Shown in pieces: positions 50,580 through 60,032 of a DNA stretch of 64,000 bases. Position 1 is the stretch's first letter. Each line of letters begins with the position of its first letter. The stretch is taken from assembly GCA_949082785.1 (NCBI GenBank), contig CARVLU010000001.1, positions 276,772 through 340,771 of the forward strand, read 5' to 3'. Below the pieces are notes generated by a model that did no database searches, was not told the origin of the DNA, and saw only the letters and a list, made by a program, of their open reading frames with translations. The stretch is from an uncultured Alphaproteobacteria bacterium. GTDB lineage: Bacteria; Pseudomonadota; Alphaproteobacteria; Rs-D84. The position numbers and the translations under genes are program-made.

Positions 50580-53036
50580 TTACATCAAAATATCTTCGCA
50601 ATCGGGGCCCTGGGTTTCGGTGGTACAGCTGTTGCTGCTTTTTTTGCCGATGCCCAAGAATCCGCCCTTTTTCGTCATGGTGCAGCTTTGCGTCGTGGTC
50701 GTTGTGCAGATATGGCAATTTCTGGTATCGCGGCTGAACAGTGCGGTTGTTTCCTTGCTGACGCCACTGCCGTTATCACTTTTGAATGTGGTCTGGCCAA
50801 ATCCGCCGCGCGTCAAATCCGCATTCGTCAGGCCCGCACCCACTTCGTAACTGATGGCGTACGGCGGGGTCAACGGTGTGTCAACTTCGACCGCGCCATA
50901 TGTTTCATTACTGCCCTGGGCAATTTTCTGGCACATGTACTGGGCCAAATCCGCCGACGCATCCTTGGTCGCGGTGGCGATTTCAGCGTTCAGTTTTGCG
51001 TTGTAATTATCCTGGGCCTGGCGCAGGGCGGCAATTGCAATCTGCATCTTGACCTGGTTCAACAAATTGGGGAAACAGCCCGTTGTGCGCGCGTTGGATT
51101 TACCCGTGATTTGGGACAAATCGCGCCCGTTGACACAGTACTGAATTTCCGGATCCTGGGCAATCATGTCAATGGTGCGATTTATGGTACCCGCAATGTT
51201 GTTCAGTTCTTCTTCGATGGACGACATGATACCGGCCGCATTGGGAACGCCCGCATTTTTCGTGCGTGCGGTGGCCAGATATTCCTGGACCCCGATTTCA
51301 CCCGGCCCCAATTTGGTTTGGCCATCTGCGCCGGCGTCCACCGTTTTGCCCGATGCGTCACCCATTTTAATACTGCCGAATGAAATCATCCCGGTTACGC
51401 GGTAAATATTGCCGTCTTTTTGGGAACGCAAGCTGCCGGTGCCAATCGTATCGTCGGCCGCAAATTTGTTACAGTCGGTCGTACTGCCACAGATTTCCGC
51501 CATTTTGCGGTCAACCAATTCCTGGCAATGGTCCAGCGCGCTGTTGTCAATGTTTAGGTACAGCCCCATCAGCATGGAATCCAAATCATCCATGGAAAAT
51601 TCGGGATTGTTCGCCTTGCACACGACCAGTTTGTCCAACGGACAAATGTCGTGGATATAATCGTAATCCATACCGATACAGTTGCTGAAATCCGGGCCGC
51701 AACGGGATTCGTCGGTAAAGCAATCTTTGACTTCTTGCGTACAGGCGTCAACGCGCATCGCGGCCAATTTATCGACGACATATCCCCAAATCAACGGTTC
51801 CATACGTTCGCATGTGTCAATTTGGACCTTGCAAAAGGACCGGGCCATGTCGGGGCGCGACAGACACGCGTCCATGGTGTCAACACCCTTGCCCACGATG
51901 TCATCCTTGCACGCGGTTTGAATACAATTGGAAATATCGGTCAGGCACGATTGGCGCAATTTCGATTCCGCGGCCAATTCGGCAACCTTTATCGTCGGGG
52001 CCGCTTCGCGCAGGAAATCCGGCCAAACCATGTCACGCACGGCCATGCACTGGTTCAAAACACCTTCGCAGATGTTGCGTTTCGAATCCAGAATTTCCAT
52101 GGTGGACGCGGTGATGTCGTATTTGGTGACATTGGCGACGGTTGTTTTGGCGGTACTGACGGCCTTGTTATTCTGCATGTTTTCGGATGCAATAATGGAA
52201 ACACAGTTTTCCCAGTTTTTGCCGCATGCGTCATCGGTCTGCATACATTTTTTAAATTCGACCATACATGTGCCGCGGTCAAATTTGTTCGCATCGTCAA
52301 AGCTTTGTTTTAACGCGGCGCGCACTTCGCCCTGGGCATTTAACAGTTCCAAGTCGGCCGCGGCCTTTTTGCTGGCGATGCTGTTTTCAAATCCTTTGCA
52401 ATCTGATGTGATTTGGCGGGAATACAACTGGCGCAGGAACTGCACGTCTTTGTCACAGCTGTCTGGGATTTGGGCCATGCAAATTTCTTCGGCGACGGCG
52501 AACAGTGCCCCCCCCGTTTTATCCGCCAATGTTTCGATGGTATCTTCTTCGTCATCGTACAAAGTGTTGTCGAACAGCGCCATCAAATCCGCGCGCTTTT
52601 TTTCGTTGGACTGGGCGGCGGTGGCGGCATCCACCTTTAACACGTTACCCTGGTCATCATATTGACGTTGGCCGTTAAAGATAATGTCCGCCTGGGCGCC
52701 GGCCTGAATCTTTTCCACTTCGATGGTGCGGATACGTTCCGCTTCGGCCAGGGTGGCCTGAATTTCGGCAAATTGTTTTTCCAACGCGATGCTGTCATCG
52801 CTGCACGCGCAACTGCCGCCGTTGGCGTTGTCGGGAATGCAAAACTGATCCATACATCCGTAATACGCGTCATAGCATGCCTGGTCATACAGGCCCGTCG
52901 CCGCCACCTTGGCCCGGACGTTGGTCCCCTTTTGTATGGCGGATTGACCACTGCGCGCGACGCCGTACGCATCGGCGCCAATAGCCGCCATGACACATAA
53001 AACAGAACCAATCAAACCAATTTTTTTTGTATTCAT
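50580..53036 (-). CDS. Large secreted Cys-module protein (member 3)
   Basis: 818 residues from ATG 53036 (GAGAGAG just upstream). Signal peptide MNTKKIGLIGSVLCVMAAIGADA. First block CYDAYYGCMDQFCIPDNANGGSCACSDD, then coiled-coil stretches alternating with CMVEFKKCMQTDDACGKNWENC and CTQEVKDCFTDESRCGPDFSNC. The C-terminus has CHICTTTTTQSC and ends CEDILM; the next gene ends CEDINM. Clearly paralogous to 53082-55253 and 55761-58358. More than 40 cysteines, so a disulfide-stabilised envelope or surface structure is likely. Function unknown. Confidence 0.72.
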   Translation of the reverse strand: MNTKKIGLIGSVLCVMAAIGADAYGVARSGQSAIQKGTNVRAKVAATGLYDQACYDAYYGCMDQFCIPDNANGGSCACSDDSIALEKQFAEIQATLAEAERIRTIEVEKIQAGAQADIIFNGQRQYDDQGNVLKVDAATAAQSNEKKRADLMALFDNTLYDDEEDTIETLADKTGGALFAVAEEICMAQIPDSCDKDVQFLRQLYSRQITSDCKGFENSIASKKAAADLELLNAQGEVRAALKQSFDDANKFDRGTCMVEFKKCMQTDDACGKNWENCVSIIASENMQNNKAVSTAKTTVANVTKYDITASTMEILDSKRNICEGVLNQCMAVRDMVWPDFLREAAPTIKVAELAAESKLRQSCLTDISNCIQTACKDDIVGKGVDTMDACLSRPDMARSFCKVQIDTCERMEPLIWGYVVDKLAAMRVDACTQEVKDCFTDESRCGPDFSNCIGMDYDYIHDICPLDKLVVCKANNPEFSMDDLDSMLMGLYLNIDNSALDHCQELVDRKMAEICGSTTDCNKFAADDTIGTGSLRSQKDGNIYRVTGMISFGSIKMGDASGKTVDAGADGQTKLGPGEIGVQEYLATARTKNAGVPNAAGIMSSIEEELNNIAGTINRTIDMIAQDPEIQYCVNGRDLSQITGKSNARTTGCFPNLLNQVKMQIAIAALRQAQDNYNAKLNAEIATATKDASADLAQYMCQKIAQGSNETYGAVEVDTPLTPPYAISYEVGAGLTNADLTRGGFGQTTFKSDNGSGVSKETTALFSRDTRNCHICTTTTTQSCTMTKKGGFLGIGKKSSNSCTTETQGPDCEDILM

Positions 53037-53081
53037 GCCTCTCTCTCCTGGGCAAATGGGGGATGGAAATCCCACCCCGCA

Positions 53082-55253
53082 TTACATATTAATATCTTCA
53101 CAGGATTCAATTTCCTGGCAGAATTCCTGTTTGCCGCCGGCACTGCGCCCGCCAAAGAATCCGCCGACCGCCCCGACAACGCCACCGATTGCCGTGCCCC
53201 ATCCGGGTGTCACCATGGTGCCCGCCGATGCGCCGGCCGCCAAACCACCCGCGGCCGCTTTTAACCCCGCCGCCCCCTTGGACATGCCGCCGACTTCGCA
53301 TACCTGTTGCATGCGGCACACGTGGCAGTTACGCAATGACGGTTCGAACGATACACTGCGGATATAGCTGTAATTTTTCGACGATTTATCGGGCGTTTCA
53401 ACCGCGTATGTGGCGTAACAGTTGGCTTCGGCCGCGGCCAGGTCTTGTTCGCGGGAAATTTCCGCGATTTTCGATTCCAGTTCACGCATCGCACGGTTTT
53501 CCGCACCGATTTGCGCGACCAATTTCGCACTGTTGAACACGTTGGTGCCCAGCGAATTGCGACCCTTGACCTTTTTACTGTCGGCGCACGCGGCAACGGT
53601 GATGTCTTTTTCAAACTGCTTAAAGAATTCATCAACCGCGGCCTGGGCATTGTTACGCACGGTGGTGCGCAGTTCCGCCAATCCCGCCGTCGTATCCGGA
53701 ATTTCCGTCAGTGACGCAACCGTCGTATCGGTCGGCAAACACGCCATGTCGGTACCGCAAACCTTGCCCAGTTCGGTGCCGAAATAATTCAGACATCCCT
53801 GTAACATTTGGTAATCCATCTGCAACAGCGCCGCCTGGACAATAATGTCAAACTGCGTTTCGTTTTTGCACGACGGGAACATTGTTTGCGGGCACAGCGC
53901 GACAATTTCAGACGTCTTTTTCCCGACGCATTCGGGCGCGTCATAGTTTTTGCCGCATTTATCTTGCAAACATTTATCAACGTCATTCTGGCAGAACTGG
54001 GTCCGCAGATAGCCCAGTTTATCGTTCACAGCACTTTTGATACCGGGGATGATTTCATTGCATTCATCGATAATCGGACAGATGCCGGCCGCGACATTGA
54101 CGTTGGTCAAACATGCCGAATTTGTTTCGGTGGCGCAACCTTCTTCCAGACAGGATTGGATTTTCGCCATACATGTTGCGCGACGATTTTTATCCGCATA
54201 TTTTGCCGCATCGACCAAGATGGCTTCGGCTTCGTCTTCCCAATCTTGCAGAACGTATGATTTGACCGCCATACACTGGTCCAGAACGTTTTCACACGCG
54301 TTCGCGCGCCGCCCCAGCAAATCGGCATCCAAACAGTTTTCAAAATTGGCGCCACATCCCCCCTTGTCCGCGATACAGGATTTATACGCCAACAGGCATT
54401 CCCCACGATTGTATTTGTTCGTGGTGCTCAGCATTTCCAGACGCGCCTGGCGGACGGCGGCTTCGGCGACGCGTTTGTTGGATTCGGCGTTGGTCTTTTG
54501 ATCATTCAGGTATGTATTAAAATTCTTGCAATCCTGGACAATCATGCGGCTGTACAGGATTTCTTCCATGTCCGCCTTGGCCCCACAAGATTTTAATTGG
54601 TCCGCACAGAATTCCGCGGCCATACCATACAACCCGTCGCCAATATCGGCGTCCGCCCCCAGACCATCATCGGCATCAGATGTGCCGTTCAACCATTCGG
54701 TAAAGCTGAGCCCCGATGCGCGGCTGCTTTTCTTGGCGGCTTCGCTTTCGCCAAAGACCAGACGTGCCTTGGCCCCCAGTTGTTCGCGTTCGACCCCTTC
54801 GGTATATAATTTATCGGCGTCGGCCTGAATTTTTTGGATTTCCTGAATCAGACTTTTGGATTGATTGATGTTTTCTGAACATGCGCAACGCATCCCTTCG
54901 GATTCATCCAACAGACAGAATTCATCCATGCACGCCCGGTACGCATCGCGGCACGCGTTGCCAGAAACCGGTTCGGACGGCACAGGTTCACTGGGCGTTA
55001 GGGCCGGCGTGGGTTCGGCGGGTTTGGTATTTGTCGTTCCCCCGTTGTCCGACGGTGTGACGTTACCACTGGGCTTTATCGTCATCGTGGGCGCAGACAC
55101 TTTGTTGCCGCCCAAATTCGTTACCATCGACGGCGCGCGCGTCCCAGCCTGGGACATGCGGGTTACGCCAACGCGGGCATCCGCACTGCGTTCCACCGCC
55201 ATCGCCGCCCCGGGAATCAGGCATCCCAACACAACAAAAAGTCTTAAATTCAT
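53082..55253 (-). CDS. Large secreted Cys-module protein (member 4)
   Basis: 723 residues. Signal peptide MNLRLFVVLGCLIPGAAMA, Pro/Thr linker (TKPAEPTPALTPSEPVPSEPVSGN), then CRDAYRACMDEFCLLDESEGMRCACS and modules CLLAYKSCIADKGGCGANFENC, CQNDVDKCLQDKCGKNY. Near the end, CHVCRMQQVC and a long Gly/Ala hydrophobic segment (GLKAAAGGLAAGASAGTM, then GGVVGAVGGFFGG) suggest membrane insertion. Ends CEDINM. 45 bp upstream of its paralogue in one operon. Confidence 0.72.
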   Translation of the reverse strand: MNLRLFVVLGCLIPGAAMAVERSADARVGVTRMSQAGTRAPSMVTNLGGNKVSAPTMTIKPSGNVTPSDNGGTTNTKPAEPTPALTPSEPVPSEPVSGNACRDAYRACMDEFCLLDESEGMRCACSENINQSKSLIQEIQKIQADADKLYTEGVEREQLGAKARLVFGESEAAKKSSRASGLSFTEWLNGTSDADDGLGADADIGDGLYGMAAEFCADQLKSCGAKADMEEILYSRMIVQDCKNFNTYLNDQKTNAESNKRVAEAAVRQARLEMLSTTNKYNRGECLLAYKSCIADKGGCGANFENCLDADLLGRRANACENVLDQCMAVKSYVLQDWEDEAEAILVDAAKYADKNRRATCMAKIQSCLEEGCATETNSACLTNVNVAAGICPIIDECNEIIPGIKSAVNDKLGYLRTQFCQNDVDKCLQDKCGKNYDAPECVGKKTSEIVALCPQTMFPSCKNETQFDIIVQAALLQMDYQMLQGCLNYFGTELGKVCGTDMACLPTDTTVASLTEIPDTTAGLAELRTTVRNNAQAAVDEFFKQFEKDITVAACADSKKVKGRNSLGTNVFNSAKLVAQIGAENRAMRELESKIAEISREQDLAAAEANCYATYAVETPDKSSKNYSYIRSVSFEPSLRNCHVCRMQQVCEVGGMSKGAAGLKAAAGGLAAGASAGTMVTPGWGTAIGGVVGAVGGFFGGRSAGGKQEFCQEIESCEDINM

Positions 55254-55393
55254 AAAATCCCACCTAATTTAATCACCTGTAATTTTACCAAATGCGCGCC
55301 CCCGGTGCAAGCAGATAAAAATATCTTGCTTTTTTTTGTCGCCCAACATATGATAAACAACAGAATTTTTTTCAAAAAGTATAGAGGATATTT

Positions 55394-55648
55394 ATGGCAA
55401 AAGATGATGTGATTGTATTCAGCGGCACTGTCGAAGACAAACTGCCCAACACTATGTTTCGTGTAAAACTGGAAAACGGCCACGAAATTTTGGCAACGGT
55501 TTGCGGCAAAATGCGCAAGGCACGCATCTGGGTCAACGTTGGGGAAAAGGTTCGCGTTGAAATGACCCCGTACGATTTGGACAAGGGACGCATTACATTC
55601 GTCGAACGCAATCGCCCCGCCCCGGACGCGGCGACCGCAAATTCGTAA
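55394..55648 (+). CDS. infA: Translation initiation factor IF-1
   Basis: 84 residues: [65 protein letters not shown] is the complete IF-1 OB fold, with a short Ala/Pro tail. AGAGGA precedes the ATG. Binds the ribosomal A site during initiation. Confidence 0.95.
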   Translation: MAKDDVIVFSGTVEDKLPNTMFRVKLENGHEILATVCGKMRKARIWVNVGEKVRVEMTPYDLDKGRITFVERNRPAPDAATANS

Positions 55649-55663
55649 CACCGAACCCACATT

Positions 55664-55694
55664 TTACCCGTGCACCTGCGCGGGATTTTTTATT
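55664..55694 (+). terminator. Intrinsic terminator after infA
   Basis: CCCG...CGGG hairpin followed by ATTTTTTATTG. Confidence 0.6.
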
Positions 55695-55760
55695 GAAAAA
55701 ATGGCAATTATCCCCTTGCCCAGGGATGGCTGTTTTTGATATTATTAACATATTAAAAAC

Positions 55761-58358
55761 ATGAAGAAGATTTCGCTGTTTCTTTTGGGTGGCATAATGG
55801 CCATTGGTGGCGCGCACGCGGCGGTGCGTGACGGCAACACTCTTGCGCGCGCCGCGACCCCGACAACGGGCCGCACGACAACCACCCAAAACACAGCCAC
55901 GATGACGGGTGCCACCACGCCGCGCACGGGCACCGTTGCCGCGCGCGCAACCACCATATCCACATCCCAATCACGCCCCAGTGCGACCGCAACGCGCGCC
56001 GCCGCATCTGCGCCGGCGGCAACAACAACCAATCGGGGCGCCACATCCGCGCGCACCGCGACCCGCACCAACACAACATCGCGCGCCGCCGCATCAACCA
56101 CAACCGCACGCACGGCCACAACTGCGCGCCGCGCGGCCGGCACCGCAACCGTAACGCGTGCCGCCACAACCGCGGCATCCGCCGCCCGCCCATCGCGCGC
56201 CGCCACGACACAAACCGTTATTTCATCCAACACATTCGGCAGTGGGTATAACGCATGCCGCGATGCCTATTTCACATGTATGGACCAATTCTGTGCCCAG
56301 CAAAATGAATCCTATCGCCGGTGCGTGTGTTCATCCCGCCTGGAAGATATCAAGGCCCAAGAACGCCTGTTGTCCCAAACGGCCAACCAATTGCAAGATT
56401 TCAAGGATTTGAATATCGAAGTCATCCCGAAAACCGCGGCCGAGGTTAAGGCAATGTTAAGCGCGACCGCCGGCGAATCCGCCGCCGCGACCATCCGGGA
56501 CACATCGGCCAGCGCATCCGCCCTGGCGGGCATCAGCGAAGTGTTAACCAACACCAAAAGCAAGTCTTTATCGACCCAGGGTCAATTGGACATTGCCGGC
56601 GACATCAATGCCATTTGGGCGACCACCGATTTGGCATCGGGCGCCAATTTATCCAATCTGACGGGGGAACCGCTGTATAACGCGGTACACAGCCAGTGCG
56701 CAGCCCTGATTGCGGACGCATGCGAATCCCGCGCCACATTCAACATGGTGGTGTCGGCATACGGGATGTACATCGAAAACGATTGTACGGCATTGGCGAC
56801 CGCATTGGACAAGAAAACAAACACCGCATCGGGCACCATCCGCGAAACGGAACGCGAAATGAATCTGGCGCGGTTGGAAAATTACAACGCGCACAATTCG
56901 ACATCCATCCACAACTGTATCGCCCAGGTGCGCGCCGACATCACCGCCGACACCGCCTGCGGCAAGGATTATGTACACTGTTTGGATATTTCTGGCCGGT
57001 ACCTGAACCGTGATACGGGCGAACCGATTTACACGGCGGACTTTTATCAATTGGAAGCGCAGCTGTCCCTGTCGGGCGACATCCTGACGAACCAAGCAAA
57101 CCGTCTGTTGGTGGCCGAATTAAATCGCAAGCGATCATATGCCGAACGCGGTCTGGACACATGCCGTGATTTGGCCGACGACGTCTGGGACGAATTCATG
57201 CGCCAGGCGATTTCCGAAATTTATCAGGGCCAACAGGAACGCATCCGCCAGGTAAAAACCGAATGTCTGGAAGTGGTCAATAAATGTTACGATGAACAAA
57301 GCAAATCGTTAAAGGATTTTAGTAATGTAAAGGAACAGTTGCTGTTGGGGTCGCGTCTGGAACTGTCCGAACAAATGTGCCAGGAAAAATTGGACGCGTG
57401 CAGTAACTTGTACGGCGGCGGTCCGGACGGTCTGCAAATGTTAGTCATCACGATGAAGGGTATCACCGACCAAAAAATTGCCAAGGAATGCAAGGCCACA
57501 TTACAAGAATTTGCCCGCGATATGTGCGCACCGCCGAAAAACGACAGTCTGCACGCATATCCGTTTGCATGCCGCGTCTATGCGCCGGGTGATCAGAAGT
57601 ATGCCCAGGTGCCGGGATGCAACAAAACGCTGACATCCATCAGTGGGGGCGGCAACGGCCCCAGCGGTGGCGGCGGTGACGATGGCACCACCGGCGGTCC
57701 GGGATATACCTGTCCGACGTATAAGCAGTATAATAACTGTAATCGTGATTATTACATGACATACCGTGGTTCATACGACGGCGTTCCCAAACCCGGCAAT
57801 AAATGCAGCCCATGTCCGGCCGACCACGATTGCCCGGGCGGCACCGCCAACAAGATACCGCACCAGACCACACCCGACGTCGATACCGGCCCCGATTGCG
57901 GCGACGATTACATCGGCAGTCTGTATCAAAAAATGGTGCGCTATGCCTTACAGGTGTGCGTCCGTCCGTCCAACACCAGCGACGTGCCCGACACCGTCAT
58001 TTTACAGGACGTTAATGTCGTCATGGATTCTGTACGCAATGAAATGGCGCAACAATTGTCCAAGGAATGCGAACGTCTGGGCGGTCTGTGGATCGACACC
58101 CAGTGGAAAGATATTAAAAACACCAACGACCGCGGCGAAATCAAAGACGGCGCCGACGGCATCCACGACACCACCGGTCACCAGTTGCACAAACGGTTTT
58201 ACAGCGACACCGGTGCGAACACCAAATGGGGATACTGCGCCGCCAACAGCGCCGAAGAAGCCATGGAAGAACCAGAAGAAGAAATCCCACCGATCATCGA
58301 ACCCGACACGGGCAATACGGGTGACACCGGTGGCGGTACCACGCCCCCACAGCCGTAA
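55761..58358 (+). CDS. Large secreted Cys-module protein (member 5) with Thr/Ala/Arg-rich region
   Basis: 865 residues. Signal peptide MKKISLFLLGGIMAIGGAHA. Residues about 25-155 are almost purely Ala/Thr/Arg (low complexity; GC-rich DNA). Then CRDAYFTCMDQFCAQQNESYRRCVCSSRL, the same first block as the paralogues, Cys modules such as CIAQVRADITADTACGKDYVHC, coiled-coil regions, a Gly-rich hinge (SGGGNGPSGGGGDDG), an EGF-like CSPCPADHDCPGG, and an acidic tail with EEPEEEIPP. Probably surface exposed. A second secreted gene follows 76 bp later. Confidence 0.72.
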   Translation: MKKISLFLLGGIMAIGGAHAAVRDGNTLARAATPTTGRTTTTQNTATMTGATTPRTGTVAARATTISTSQSRPSATATRAAASAPAATTTNRGATSARTATRTNTTSRAAASTTTARTATTARRAAGTATVTRAATTAASAARPSRAATTQTVISSNTFGSGYNACRDAYFTCMDQFCAQQNESYRRCVCSSRLEDIKAQERLLSQTANQLQDFKDLNIEVIPKTAAEVKAMLSATAGESAAATIRDTSASASALAGISEVLTNTKSKSLSTQGQLDIAGDINAIWATTDLASGANLSNLTGEPLYNAVHSQCAALIADACESRATFNMVVSAYGMYIENDCTALATALDKKTNTASGTIRETEREMNLARLENYNAHNSTSIHNCIAQVRADITADTACGKDYVHCLDISGRYLNRDTGEPIYTADFYQLEAQLSLSGDILTNQANRLLVAELNRKRSYAERGLDTCRDLADDVWDEFMRQAISEIYQGQQERIRQVKTECLEVVNKCYDEQSKSLKDFSNVKEQLLLGSRLELSEQMCQEKLDACSNLYGGGPDGLQMLVITMKGITDQKIAKECKATLQEFARDMCAPPKNDSLHAYPFACRVYAPGDQKYAQVPGCNKTLTSISGGGNGPSGGGGDDGTTGGPGYTCPTYKQYNNCNRDYYMTYRGSYDGVPKPGNKCSPCPADHDCPGGTANKIPHQTTPDVDTGPDCGDDYIGSLYQKMVRYALQVCVRPSNTSDVPDTVILQDVNVVMDSVRNEMAQQLSKECERLGGLWIDTQWKDIKNTNDRGEIKDGADGIHDTTGHQLHKRFYSDTGANTKWGYCAANSAEEAMEEPEEEIPPIIEPDTGNTGDTGGGTTPPQP

Positions 58359-58434
58359 ATAAAAGTATCGATGCGACGCTTGCGACGGGATGAAAAATTT
58401 GATAAAATAAGAAGTACAAGAAAGAAAAACCATA

Positions 58435-59151
58435 ATGAAAAGATTGTTCATGTTTGCGATTGTTTCTGAAATATTGGCGGCACTGGGCGGTTCGGCGCAT
58501 GCCGCAACAACCACACCCTGGTGGCAACAGCCGACCATTTGTCGTATGAACCCGACGGATTGCTATGTCGGGATGGGCGCGGGTTACGATAACGGCATGT
58601 GGGATGCCGGCGGAAATTGTTGGGGCATGAAACTGATTTGCCCCGAAGCGACGGTCGCCACAAACGCCGCCCCCGTTCCGATGGGCCGTACCGAAATTGC
58701 GGCCGGCACCGGGATAAAGCGGGATTTTGACACCGACATTTTAAACGGTGATTGTTTCGGCGTTCGCAAAACAACGGCCAACGGTTCGATGGCGTCTGTT
58801 GACGGGAACTTTGTCAATGTATGGTGCAACGGGGTTTTGGACAACGTGGATGAAACATTGCCGACCGGCGAAATCACATTTGGCACACAACCGACATGCC
58901 GTGATTTGGCCCCCAATGGCTGGGTTGGCGTGTTGGCCCACCAATGCTATGGCAAATTTTATGACCCGGCCCAGTATTTTATTGAATGCGACGGTAACAG
59001 TTTGTTGCCCAAACGTTTGATTGTATTAAACGGTGCGGACGCAATGGATACATCGGGCGATTATCCGACCGACACCAACGCGGCCAAGGAATTGTTTGAT
59101 AAAATGCGCAGCGTTTCCGACGCCCAGCGCGCCAAGTATTTCAAAGAATAA
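58435..59151 (+). CDS. Secreted Cys-containing protein, function unknown
   Basis: 238 residues. Signal peptide MKRLFMFAIVSEILAALGGSAHA. Twelve or so cysteines, Trp/Gly-rich: WWQQPTICRMNPTDCYVGMGAGYDNGMWDAGGNCWGMKLICPEA, and later GWVGVLAHQCYGKFYDPAQYFIECDGNSLLP. Globular look without repeats. It follows the member 5 protein and may share its transcript. No family recognised. Confidence 0.65.
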   Translation: MKRLFMFAIVSEILAALGGSAHAATTTPWWQQPTICRMNPTDCYVGMGAGYDNGMWDAGGNCWGMKLICPEATVATNAAPVPMGRTEIAAGTGIKRDFDTDILNGDCFGVRKTTANGSMASVDGNFVNVWCNGVLDNVDETLPTGEITFGTQPTCRDLAPNGWVGVLAHQCYGKFYDPAQYFIECDGNSLLPKRLIVLNGADAMDTSGDYPTDTNAAKELFDKMRSVSDAQRAKYFKE

Positions 59152-59178
59152 CCAATCCCGCCCCGGCGGGATTTTTTT
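59152..59178 (+). terminator. Intrinsic terminator
   Basis: AATCCCGCC/GGCGGGATT stem with T7, immediately after the stop at 59151. Confidence 0.87.
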
Positions 59179-59192
59179 GTTTTATTTTATCC

Positions 59193-59522
59193 CCTTTGTC
59201 ATTGCGACTGTAATCGGGCCCTTCATCTCTCTTGTCATTGCACGCCATCGGCGCGGCAATCCAGGAAAGTGGCAATGTTCATCATTCACTGGATTGCTTC
59301 GTTTCACTCGCAATGACAACGGCGTTTAATTTCCCAGCTTGGTGAACTTCATCACACTTGTCATTGCGCGCCATCGGCGTGGCAATCCAGGAAAAGTGGC
59401 AATGTTCATCATTCACTGGATTGCTTCACTGCGTTCGCAATGACAAGGGGGATAAAATGCCTGGAAATTCAACACTGTTGTCATTGCGAGCAAGGCGGAA
59501 CGCCGCCGCGCGGCAATCCAGT
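59193..59522. repeat. Cluster of dispersed palindromic repeats
   Basis: About six units of the TGTCATTGCGAG/AAGCAATCCAG family, alternating in orientation, joined by AATTTCCCAGCTTGG-like or GGCAATGTTCATCATTCA linkers. No gene visible. Confidence 0.85.
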
Positions 59523-59605
59523 CTATGATGTCATGCGCGGATGCGCATGGGCAAATTTGCGCATGGGCGCATGACGAAATACTTGCAAATAATCGCTTCT
59601 TAGGA

Positions 59606-59780
59606 TATAGTACTTACTGCAATGGGTGTTCCATTGCCCGAGAATACACTTTCGGCTACCAGTTGCCTGCACAGGCGTAAAACTTCTGACCCTTACCGGG
59701 GTCGGGAGGTCAGTTGAATATATTGAATAAACTGACACATTCTGGTAGTGTGAGTGTACCTCCCGCCCCGTCCTTGTCTT
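59606..59780 (+). ncRNA. Pseudoknotted RNA element K (family 1), orphan copy before L
   Basis: TTGCAA (59583-59588), 17-bp spacer, TATAGT (59606-59611), a promoter very like that of element F. P1 GCAATGG-GTGTT-CCATTGC. P2 CCGA/TCGG with loop TACACT pairing with AGTGTA. CTACCAG pairs with CTGGTAG. GCCTG/CAGGC hairpin. Outer helix CGGGAGG/CCTCCCG. Inner hairpin TCAGT/ACTGA with loop GAATATATTGAATAA. No clear terminator, so read-through into element L is possible. Confidence 0.82.
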
Positions 59781-59840
59781 TTGGATTTGGTGGATTCAAT
59801 TATAAGTTTAACTTTTGCTGGTAATCAGGAAAGTTAGTGA

Positions 59841-60032
59841 TATAATTTATAATTGTAATGGGCATTCCCCCATTGTGGCGAGTTTGAAACCTCGTTTTGC
59901 TAGACCGCCTGTGCAGGCGTTAAATGTATCCAGCCCTTTTGGTTGGAGTCTGGTGAATATCCAATAAACCGGAGATATCGTTTAGCTATCGTTTCAAACT
60001 CCAACCACCCGAATTTTCTGGTGGTTTTCTGT
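59841..60032 (+). ncRNA. Pseudoknotted RNA element L (family 1), leader of Xre copy 4
   Basis: -10 TATAAT (59841-59846). P1 AATGGG/CCCATT. P2 CGAG-TTTGAAAC-CTCG, loop pairing with GTTTCAAA. GCTA pairs with TAGC (weaker). GCCTG/CAGGC hairpin. Outer helix GGTTGGAGT/ACTCCAACC. Inner hairpin CTGGT/ACCGG with the short loop GAATATCCAATAA, as in F. The terminator is identical to that of element I except for a C in its T-run. Same gene downstream as I, but a different RNA body. Confidence 0.82.
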
